Assembly (NCBI GenBank): GCA_009922405.1
Contig: RFVZ01000005.1
Coordinates: forward strand, 1 to 23,939
Reading direction: 5' to 3'
DNA length: 23,939 nucleotides
Origin: Betaproteobacteria bacterium
Lineage (GTDB): Bacteria > Pseudomonadota > Gammaproteobacteria > Burkholderiales > Burkholderiaceae_E
This document shows positions 16,958 through 22,453 of the stretch, in pieces. How positions within the stretch are numbered: position 1 is the stretch's first letter; each line of letters begins with the position of its first letter. A model generated the notes under the pieces. The model saw only the letters and a program-made list of their open reading frames with translations, ran no database searches and was not told the origin of the DNA. A program made the translations under genes and the position numbers.

Positions 16958-18525
16958 TTCGATTCGGTGGACTGAGGACCGGGTACTGGCTTGAGGACCG
17001 GGGCTGCGGCGGGCGCACTGCCCTCCAGACTCCCTTTGAGAAAAACGTCACTCCGCTTGGGTTCGATATGGTTGTCGGTCGGTAAGCGCGGGACCTCACT
17101 GAGCGGTTTTACAAGCCGTGGGGTAATCACAAAAACCAGTTCGGTCTGATCCTTCTGAAACTCTGTACTTCGGAAGAGCGCGCCAAGCACGGGTATTTCA
17201 CCGAGCCCAGGGAAGCGCTGAACCGATTCAGTGAGGTTGTTCTTGATCAGACCTGCCACGACAAAACTCTGACCGTCGCTCAGCTGCACAGTGGTGTCGG
17301 CTCTGCGCACCAAGAAAGACGGCAGCACAGAGACCACTCCATTGACGGTGGAAAACGGCGATCCGGTCTGAGACAGCTCGGAAACTTCAGAGATCACCTT
17401 CAGGTTGACGCGTGTCGCATCGAGAACGGTCGGCGTAAATTTCACACCAATACCAAACTCCTTTTCTTCGAGCGTCACAACTGGGATGCCGTTGGCGTTG
17501 GACTGCGACACCGGAATAAAGATTTTTCCGCCGGACAGAAAGCTCGCCTGCTGACCGCTAATGGCCATGATGTTGGGTTCGGCGAGCACACGGACCAAGC
17601 CATCACGATTTTGAGCATCAATCCCTAGGAGCGAAGCTCCGTTACCCGTGATACCCAGTTTTGCCGATGCCGCTGCCGACCCACCCGCGACCGAGCCCGC
17701 CGCGCCGCCGAGCAAGCTACCGGCGGCAAAGGTGCCATTCAAATTAGGGCCAAATCGCCCCAGAACAGCGGGACCGCCGCCGATGATTCCCGAGATGATC
17801 CCCGACGAAACCCCATTCGCGGCGGTGTAAATTCGGGTGTAATCAATACCAAATTTATCGAGTAGCTTCTTGCTGACCTCAGCAATCTTCACCTCCAGCA
17901 TGACCTGCTGTTGAGCGCTCACCCGAAGTAGATTGATCACTTTTTTGCCATCGCCATACGAACTGGCGAGCGAGAGGACATGATCGAGCTGAATCGAATT
18001 GCTGACCACCCCACTCAGGACCAACGAGTTCTCGGCACCACGTACCCGAATGCCGGTTTCCTCAGGCATCAGAGCGGCGATGGTTGTCTGAAGTGGAACC
18101 GTATCGACGGTCACGACGAGATCCTTAACAGTGCAGCGACCGTCAATCCCCTGAAGCAGGACATTCATCGATCCGGCGCGCTTGCCCAGAAAAAACAGCT
18201 CGGTTGGACTCAGAAGGATTACGTCTACGTCGGCCACCCCATCGGTCCGAGGGACCATGCTTGGCATTGCACCCATGGGCCCAGAGGCTTCTTCGGACAT
18301 TTCAATGGGCCGTCCTGAGCGCACAGACGGAAGACCGCCGATCACCATACGAGCCACCGGCGCGTTGAGGGTCAGAACCGTTGACTTCCCCAAGAGCACT
18401 TCGGTTGGTGGATCGACCGTCACCAAGGTGCAGGGCTTCATCGGGCCGCGCTCGGCTGCGGTGGAACCCAGGGGGTTGAAGACCATGGCCGCGGCCAGAG
18501 TGAGCAAAGGCAAGCGTTTATTCAC
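16954..18525 (-). CDS. cpaC: Tad pilus outer-membrane secretin RcpA/CpaC
   Basis: Secretin forming the outer-membrane pore for the Flp pilus (523 aa). Order: signal peptide (MNKRLPLLTLAAAMVFNPLG, cleaved near TAA/E), the RcpA N-terminal domain with LLSPTELFFLGKRAGSMNV, a BON-like segment (IRVRGAENSLVLSGVVSN), VMLEVKIAEVSKKLLDKFGI, a Gly/Ala-rich insert (SLLGGAAGSVAGGSAAASA), and the secretin core (VLAEPNIMAISGQQASFLSGG, LSDGQSFVVAGLIKNN, GEIPVLGALFRS, ELVFVITPRLV). I chose the GTG at 18525 because GGAG lies about 5 bases upstream and the signal peptide then starts at residue 1. The frame is open to 18639, but those 38 residues look untranslated and would put the signal peptide internally. Confidence 0.93.
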   Translation of the reverse strand: MNKRLPLLTLAAAMVFNPLGSTAAERGPMKPCTLVTVDPPTEVLLGKSTVLTLNAPVARMVIGGLPSVRSGRPIEMSEEASGPMGAMPSMVPRTDGVADVDVILLSPTELFFLGKRAGSMNVLLQGIDGRCTVKDLVVTVDTVPLQTTIAALMPEETGIRVRGAENSLVLSGVVSNSIQLDHVLSLASSYGDGKKVINLLRVSAQQQVMLEVKIAEVSKKLLDKFGIDYTRIYTAANGVSSGIISGIIGGGPAVLGRFGPNLNGTFAAGSLLGGAAGSVAGGSAAASAKLGITGNGASLLGIDAQNRDGLVRVLAEPNIMAISGQQASFLSGGKIFIPVSQSNANGIPVVTLEEKEFGIGVKFTPTVLDATRVNLKVISEVSELSQTGSPFSTVNGVVSVLPSFLVRRADTTVQLSDGQSFVVAGLIKNNLTESVQRFPGLGEIPVLGALFRSTEFQKDQTELVFVITPRLVKPLSEVPRLPTDNHIEPKRSDVFLKGSLEGSAPAAAPVLKPVPGPQSTESK

Positions 18526-18590
18526 ACCAACTCCGAAGACGGTCAAACAGGCGAGGTCAAGGTTGAGGTCTAGGCCGGGGCCAAGATCGC

Positions 18591-19484
18591 CTAGAAGCAG
18601 TTCAATACACGGGTATTGGACTGAACCACCTCGACACAAGTACGAGCAGGCACCTCACTAGGACTGACCCGCAACGGAGCCACATCTTCAAGCGCTGCCA
18701 TGGATTCCTTGCTGACAATTGGCACAAGTTTGGGATTTCGCTTCCCACCGATTGGCGTCGGGCTGACTGTTGCCGTTCGATCGCCAAACAATTGATTCTT
18801 GGTAATCCCTGAGGTTGTGACAGGTTCTTTATCAATCTGATTGCGCAAGACCAGAGACAAGGTCCCGACATTGCGGGCCAGGTCAAGCTTCTCGGCGTCG
18901 TCGATGGAAAGCTCGAGTGTGACTGCGTTAACGACCTTGGGCTTGGTGTCATCGCGCGATGACTCTTGGGCTACTGCAAGCACCAACACGTGCTCAAGAA
19001 CGGTCTTGCTGATTTGGAGATTCTCTTCAAACCGTCCCTGCCGCTCCTTGAGCGCATTGACCATTACATCCACGTAATTGCCCGGAAGTGCGAACCCAGC
19101 TACGCCCACAACGTCATTGACGCGTACTGTCATCGCCCTTTTGCCCTCGGCAATGACGGCCGAAAGCCCACCTTGGGTGCCGATGGGTGCCAGCTTCGAG
19201 GACAACACCGCCTCACCCCGCTGCACCGAGATTCTCACCACCCGATCCTGGAGTTCCTTGAGATCGGTAAATGCGCCCTGGGGGACTGACCCGCTCGGCC
19301 AGTCAGCGGTCGTTAGCATTTGAAGATTAAGTTTGCTTCCGAGTTCGATATCACTGGCTGCAACGACCACTTTATTGGATTGGATCGTGCCCTTACGACT
19401 GACCCAATCCACGGCATAAGCGGTCACAACGAGTCCAAGAACCATCGACAGCACCAACATGCCAACTGCTTTCGCATTCTTCAT
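18591..19484 (-). CDS. cpaB: Tad pilus periplasmic protein RcpC/CpaB
   Basis: RcpC/CpaB-family protein (297 aa), anchored in the inner membrane by residues 7-27 and otherwise periplasmic. A SAF domain is visible: VVVAASDIELGSKLNLQMLT through VQRGEAVLSSKLAP (about 42-102). The RcpC core follows: GKRAMTVRVNDVVGVAGFALPGNYVDVMV, then VTLELSIDDAEKLDLARNVGTLSLVLRN. The family is thought to stabilise or align the secretin with the inner-membrane machine. The ATG at 19484 has AAGG about 9 bases upstream and lies 18 bases after cpaA. The C terminus has two Cys (RTCVEVV and LNCF) that may form a disulfide. With the cpaC start used here, 65 bases separate the two genes. Confidence 0.92.
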   Translation of the reverse strand: MKNAKAVGMLVLSMVLGLVVTAYAVDWVSRKGTIQSNKVVVAASDIELGSKLNLQMLTTADWPSGSVPQGAFTDLKELQDRVVRISVQRGEAVLSSKLAPIGTQGGLSAVIAEGKRAMTVRVNDVVGVAGFALPGNYVDVMVNALKERQGRFEENLQISKTVLEHVLVLAVAQESSRDDTKPKVVNAVTLELSIDDAEKLDLARNVGTLSLVLRNQIDKEPVTTSGITKNQLFGDRTATVSPTPIGGKRNPKLVPIVSKESMAALEDVAPLRVSPSEVPARTCVEVVQSNTRVLNCF

Positions 19485-19502
19485 CCGGTGTACCTTCGAG
19501 CG

Positions 19503-20090
19503 TCAAGTAAAACCAAGCTGCCGGGCGACGAGGTACCCCACTGTGCCTGCTGAAATGGCAACGCCATACGGCAGCCGCCCCGCGGAAATCGTTGGTGTCA
19601 TCCGAAAATCAGGCACCCGCCCAACTAGCGCGTCAAGTAAGCCCAACTGAAACATAGACCTTAGGTTTTGCACCATCCCGCTGACCGTGCCCCTGAGGAC
19701 GACGAAGGCAATCGCCATCAGCCCCCCGACGATCATGGTGGCCAGCGCAACCCGAACCGTGTCGGCCGGCCCGAGAAACGCCCCGACCATCGCGAGGAGC
19801 TTCACATCCCCCGCACCCATCGCGCGTAGCAAGTACAGCGGAAGAAACAGGCCCATGCCCACCAAAACGCCCCCCAACACAAAAAGGGGACCTTCCTGTA
19901 CCGGCCAACGGATGCACTGGTCAATCACGGCAAACACGATTCCCAGAAGAACGATTTGGTTCGGGATCCGGTGCGAGCGACAGTCCGCGACGGCGGCAAA
20001 CAGAAGCAAGATCGTTAGCACCCCCATCTGCCAATCGAAAAAAAACATCACGAGCAAGTCGAAGACTGACTGCAGTTCCCCGACTTGCAT
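19503..20090 (-). CDS. cpaA: Prepilin peptidase TadV/CpaA
   Basis: Inner-membrane aspartic protease (195 aa) that cleaves the Flp prepilin and probably the two TadE-like pseudopilins. Both catalytic Asp motifs are present: the first in AAVADCRSHRIPNQIVL and the second, GxGD, in MGAGDVKLLAMVGAFLGP. It has about six hydrophobic segments and lacks the N-terminal methylase domain of PilD, as expected for the short TadV class. The ATG at 20090 has GAGGAG seven bases upstream. It starts 22 bases after the flp stop, so flp and cpaA should be co-transcribed. Confidence 0.93.
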   Translation of the reverse strand: MQVGELQSVFDLLVMFFFDWQMGVLTILLLFAAVADCRSHRIPNQIVLLGIVFAVIDQCIRWPVQEGPLFVLGGVLVGMGLFLPLYLLRAMGAGDVKLLAMVGAFLGPADTVRVALATMIVGGLMAIAFVVLRGTVSGMVQNLRSMFQLGLLDALVGRVPDFRMTPTISAGRLPYGVAISAGTVGYLVARQLGFT

Positions 20091-20112
20091 CGCTGACTCC
20101 TCGACCTGGGCT

Positions 20113-20319
20113 TTAGACGCAGGTGGTCCCAGTCAAACAGGTCTTGATCCGCGCAATAAAACCGGTGAATGAGGCATCGGTAACGACCCCACGCAGGGCA
20201 GCCACAATTGCGATCGAAACCACCGCGATGATCAGCGCGTACTCCACGACCTGTGCACCTTCCTCGTCCTGGGCAAACTCAATTGCGCCCTGACGAACCA
20301 ACTTGATCAACGTATTCAT
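20113..20319 (-). CDS. flp: Flp-type major pilin
   Basis: Major pilin of the Tad pilus (68 aa precursor). The leader ends with DEEG21, followed by AQVVEYALIIAVVSIAIVAAL: cleavage after Gly21 puts Glu at position 5 and Tyr at position 6, the Flp signature. The mature pilin is 47 residues. Two Cys at 61 and 67, flanking LTGTT at the C terminus, could make a small disulfide loop. The ATG at 20319 has AAGGAA about 8 bases upstream. It is first in the pilus locus, 101 bases after the response regulator stop. No clear sigma70 promoter was found in that gap. Confidence 0.95.
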   Translation of the reverse strand: MNTLIKLVRQGAIEFAQDEEGAQVVEYALIIAVVSIAIVAALRGVVTDASFTGFIARIKTCLTGTTCV

Positions 20320-20420
20320 GGCAAATTCCTTTCACTTGGAGAGAGAGACGAAGGACCCACGGCCAAGACTAACGATCCTGGTGCTGCCACACATCGGACT
20401 TGCCGCCCCTTCTCCTGAGG

Positions 20421-21134
20421 TCAAGTGCCACGTAAGTTCGGGACACTTGTCATTGGGTTCAGCCGGCGAAAGTGGCTCGTGGCGTAGTGGTAAAGAGCCA
20501 TCCGTCCGTCCACATCGAGCTTGCTGTAAATCGTCGTGAGCCGATTACGCAGAGTGTGCTCACTCATATTGAGCTTGTCGGCGAGGACCTTGTTCCGCGC
20601 GCCTTTCTCAGTGATGACCGAAACCACAATCTGACGCTCCCTAGGCGTTAGGGACTCAAATCTCTGGCTATGCAAATCCGGTCTCGCGCCTTTTGACATG
20701 GCGTCGAGCACTTGACTCACACTGAGACGGTCGAGCCAGATCTCGCCGGCCGCAACGCGGTCAATGGCAGTCAGTAAAACGGCCGCCGGTTCGAGCTTCG
20801 AGACAACGCCACGCGCACCGATCACAACGGCTCTCTGGTGACTCTCGCAATCGGTCGAACCGGTCAGGATCAACACCCTGGCAAGACTCCGCTCGATGAC
20901 CTCAGGAATGAATTCGAGTGCACAAGAATCACCAAAATCGAGATCGAGCAATACCAGATCGGCCGTGGTGTGCTTCAACAGTTCAAAGAGCGCGACTCGA
21001 GAGCTCGCTTGGCCGACAACGCGCATACGAGGCGCCGCACTCTGGATCAATTGTTCGAGGCCCCAAAGGACCGTCTGGTGGTCGTCCGCGAGTAACACGC
21101 GAAGCGGTTCACCAGAGACGCCCCCATGAATCAC
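20421..21134 (-). CDS. NarL/LuxR-family response regulator
   Basis: Two-domain response regulator (237 aa). The receiver has the acidic pair D17-D18 (LLADDHQ), phospho-acceptor D64 (LLDLDF), T91 in LTGST and K113 in VSK, so it should be phosphorylatable. The C-terminal GerE/LuxR helix-turn-helix spans about 170-232 (LTPRERQIVVSVI, NKVLADKLNMSEHTLRNRL, IYSKLDVDGRMALYHYA). It starts with GTG at 21134, overlapping the kinase stop by 4 bases (GTGA). Its location just upstream of flp, in the same orientation, points to control of the Tad locus. Control of the divergent puc operon is possible, but nothing in the coding sequence shows it. Confidence 0.92.
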   Translation of the reverse strand: MIHGGVSGEPLRVLLADDHQTVLWGLEQLIQSAAPRMRVVGQASSRVALFELLKHTTADLVLLDLDFGDSCALEFIPEVIERSLARVLILTGSTDCESHQRAVVIGARGVVSKLEPAAVLLTAIDRVAAGEIWLDRLSVSQVLDAMSKGARPDLHSQRFESLTPRERQIVVSVITEKGARNKVLADKLNMSEHTLRNRLTTIYSKLDVDGRMALYHYATSHFRRLNPMTSVPNLRGT

Positions 21135-21763
21135 GAGCCCCCCCGGGGCACTTCGATCGAAACCCGAGTCTCACGCCCGCCAACCAAACTGACTTGGCAA
21201 CGTCCCCCCAATGCACGAACTCGCTCGTCAATCGAACGCGGCACAAATGGCTTCAGGAGGGTGCCAAGCGCAACCGGATTCGTGATCACCATGCGAATCT
21301 GATCGATCCGACAAAAAAGTATGATCCGTGCGCTGGCCGAGCGTGTGTGGCGACGGATATTCCTCAGCCCCTCATTGGCCATGTTCAGGAACGCGCCGGC
21401 CAAAAACTCATTGACCATTTGAGCGTTACCGGCTGTTCTTATCAGGACCTCGAGGCGGTACAGGTCGCGCCATCGAGTCACTTGTTCGATCAGAACAGGC
21501 GGCAGTTCAATCGGTGCCCGCTCATTATCTCGACCGTCTGGCACCTCTTGCAGAGAGGCCACATAGCGACGCATCGAGAGAATTTCATGCTCGACACGCG
21601 CGACTAACCGAGCCAGATCTTCCGTGACGGCGTTCCCGGTTGCCGCCTTTGTCTGGATGGCCTCAAGGGCCCATTTCAGTCCGAGATACGGCTGGATTGA
21701 ACTGTCATGAAGATCCCGTGAAATTCTTCTTCGCTCGAGCAGCACCGAACCGTCGCGCTTCAT
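21131..21763 (-). CDS. Small soluble NarX-type histidine kinase with a degenerate ATPase domain
   Basis: Sensor kinase partner of the response regulator. The HisKA_3 phosphorylation box is ERRRISRDLHDSSIQPYLG with His19. The HATPase N-box is NEGLRNIRRH (130-139), and the domain ends RVRALGGRCQV and RVSIEVP. The usual DxGxG (G1) and GxGLGL (G2) boxes are not recognisable; the region reads TNPVALG and KPFVPRSIDER instead. There is no membrane segment or sensory domain. I prefer the ATG at 21763 (210 aa). The frame is open to an ATG at 21895 (254 aa), but that part is AT-rich, lacks a ribosome binding site and overlaps the puc operator region. The kinase class is clear; ATP-dependent activity is not. 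Confidence 0.82.
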   Translation of the reverse strand: MKRDGSVLLERRRISRDLHDSSIQPYLGLKWALEAIQTKAATGNAVTEDLARLVARVEHEILSMRRYVASLQEVPDGRDNERAPIELPPVLIEQVTRWRDLYRLEVLIRTAGNAQMVNEFLAGAFLNMANEGLRNIRRHTRSASARIILFCRIDQIRMVITNPVALGTLLKPFVPRSIDERVRALGGRCQVSLVGGRETRVSIEVPRGGS

Positions 21764-21893
21764 CGAAAAAACCCCATCGTCACCACCAAAAGTCGTAATG
21801 AGTCTAGGGAAACGAATCGCTATCGGGTGTGCGATTGGACACAAAGTCCTATCGACTTGTTGAATTGATTTGAACTTGCACCACGGTTGTGTC

Positions 21894-21921
21894 ATTTTTG
21901 CTTGACAATTATTACTGTCAA
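21894..21921 (-). promoter_or_regulatory. Possible opposing promoter toward the two-component system
   Basis: On the complementary strand a perfect TTGACA (21921 to 21916) is followed after 16 bp by AAAAAT (21899 to 21894, 4 of 6 matches to TATAAT). The two opposing -35 hexamers form one perfect inverted repeat, TTGACA-N8-TGTCAA, at 21902-21921. Transcription would start near 21887, upstream of the kinase ATG at 21763. The -10 is weak, so this is tentative. Confidence 0.4.
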
Positions 21922-21929
21922 ATTAAAAT
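21902..21929 (+). promoter_or_regulatory. Sigma70-type promoter of pucBAC
   Basis: A perfect -35 TTGACA at 21902-21907 and a near-consensus -10 TAAAAT (5 of 6) at 21924-21929 are separated by 16 bp. Transcription would begin near 21936, leaving a leader of about 87 bases before pucB. Both hexamers lie inside the TGT-N12-ACA sites, which fits a strong promoter held down by a repressor. Confidence 0.72.
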
Positions 21930-21933
21930 TACA

Positions 21934-21985
21934 TTAGGACTTGCCCTAGGGTCCTAAAGCCAGCCCGCAGGGGAAGTCTTGCGGG
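21934..21985 (+). promoter_or_regulatory. Two stem-loops in the pucBAC leader
   Basis: TTAGGAC (21934-21940) pairs perfectly with GTCCTAA (21951-21957) around a 10-base loop. CCCGCA (21964-21969) pairs with TGCGGG (21980-21985) around another. The first begins at the predicted transcription start, so it would form a 5'-terminal hairpin, which in general protects mRNA from decay. It could instead be a protein-binding palindrome in the DNA. No terminator-like T-run follows either stem. Confidence 0.45.
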
Positions 21986-22022
21986 AACAGCGCGGTTGCA
22001 AACGTATCGAAGGAGAACAGAC

Positions 22023-22172
22023 ATGTCAGACAGTAAAGTCGGGCCGACGGGACTTACCGCGGCCGAGTCAGAAGAAATCCATCGCCATTTAGTACAGGGA
22101 ACACAGATTTTCGGCATGCTTTCAGCCGTCGCACATCTGCTGGCCTACCTGTACTCACCCTGGCTTCACTGA
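22023..22172 (+). CDS. pucB: Light-harvesting LH2 antenna beta subunit
   Basis: Beta polypeptide of the peripheral antenna (49 aa), an inner-membrane protein with one transmembrane helix binding bacteriochlorophyll a and carotenoid. The N-terminal pattern GLTAAESEEIHRHLVQGTQIFG, with His20, and the helix with AVAH38LLAYLY (His38 as B850-type ligand) match PucB. The GTxxFG motif and the SPWLH ending are LH2-like, unlike the RPWF-type ending of LH1 beta. The ATG at 22023 follows AGGAG at 22011-22015, a strong site. The stop overlaps the pucA ribosome binding site. It is too short to be found by length-based gene calling, but the assignment is firm. Confidence 0.95.
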   Translation: MSDSKVGPTGLTAAESEEIHRHLVQGTQIFGMLSAVAHLLAYLYSPWLH

Positions 22173-22183
22173 GGAGAACCAAA

Positions 22184-22387
22184 ATGATTTACGGAAAACT
22201 GTGGATGGTCGTTAGACCTAGCGTTGGGATCCCAATCTTTTTGGGCGCCGTCGCTGTGGGTTCATTCAGCACCCACCTCGCCATCGCCTCCAACACCACC
22301 TGGGTGAAGGATTTTTTGAGCGGCAAGGCTAAAGTCGCTGCGGTTCAAGGGGCCCCGACCCAGGACTGTGCGCCTGTCAAGAAGTAG
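22184..22387 (+). CDS. pucA: Light-harvesting LH2 antenna alpha subunit, LH3-like
   Basis: Alpha polypeptide of the peripheral antenna (67 aa). It aligns without gaps to known LH2 alpha chains over residues 1-47: GKLWMVVRPSVGIPIFLGAV, then H31 (bacteriochlorophyll ligand) in STHLAIAS and TTW at 38-40. Positions 44-45, which are Tyr-Trp or Tyr-Tyr in B800-850 complexes and donate hydrogen bonds to B850, are Phe-Leu here, as in the B800-820 (LH3) form of Rhodoblastus acidophilus 7050. A tail of about 20 residues (AKVAAVQGAPTQDCAPVKK) resembles the extended LH2 alpha of Rubrivivax and contains a Cys at position 62. GAGGAG at 22171-22176 precedes the ATG at 22184. Confidence 0.95.
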   Translation: MIYGKLWMVVRPSVGIPIFLGAVAVGSFSTHLAIASNTTWVKDFLSGKAKVAAVQGAPTQDCAPVKK

Positions 22388-22401
22388 CGCTTCTCGTCCG
22401 C

Positions 22402-22434
22402 GCGGCGGGGTCTTGATGGTTTTCGCCCCGTCGC
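22402..22434 (+). promoter_or_regulatory. Stem-loop between pucA and pucC
   Basis: GCGGCGGGG (22402-22410) pairs with CCCCGTCGC (22426-22434), a 9-bp stem with one G-U pair and a 15-base loop. There is no T-run, so it is unlikely to be a simple terminator. Intercistronic hairpins at this place in other puc operons stabilise pucBA mRNA and lower expression of the distal gene; the same role is inferred here. Confidence 0.6.
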
Positions 22435-22453
22435 CACCGCTCACTAACTCCCG

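Larger units (their letters stand above)
21890..21933. promoter_or_regulatory. Tandem PpsR/CrtJ-type operator (two TGT-N12-ACA sites, 8 bp apart)
   Basis: Two exact matches to TGT-N12-ACA, the recognition palindrome of the photosynthesis repressor PpsR/CrtJ. Site 1 is TGT 21890-21892 with ACA 21905-21907. Site 2 is TGT 21916-21918 with ACA 21931-21933. They are separated by 8 bp, the spacing known for cooperative CrtJ binding at bchC of Rhodobacter capsulatus. Site 1 is a longer palindrome (TGTCA...TGACA). Site 1 overlaps the -35 and site 2 the -10 of the puc promoter. Regulator identity is inferred from the motif; no ppsR gene lies in the window. Confidence 0.78.

Noticed and set aside
18526..18639. 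38-codon N-terminal extension of cpaC
   Set aside because: Would bury the signal peptide internally and overlap cpaB; the GTG at 18525 has a ribosome binding site.
20320..20420. Sigma54-like promoter upstream of flp (TGGCAC on the complement)
   Set aside because: The TTGC half is absent at the required spacing.
20918..21607. Open frame of 229 codons on the + strand
   Set aside because: Opposite the response regulator and kinase; no recognisable domain, low-complexity Arg/His/Ser content.
21859..21876. A third TGT-N12-ACA site further upstream of the puc promoter
   Set aside because: The downstream half reads AAC, not ACA.
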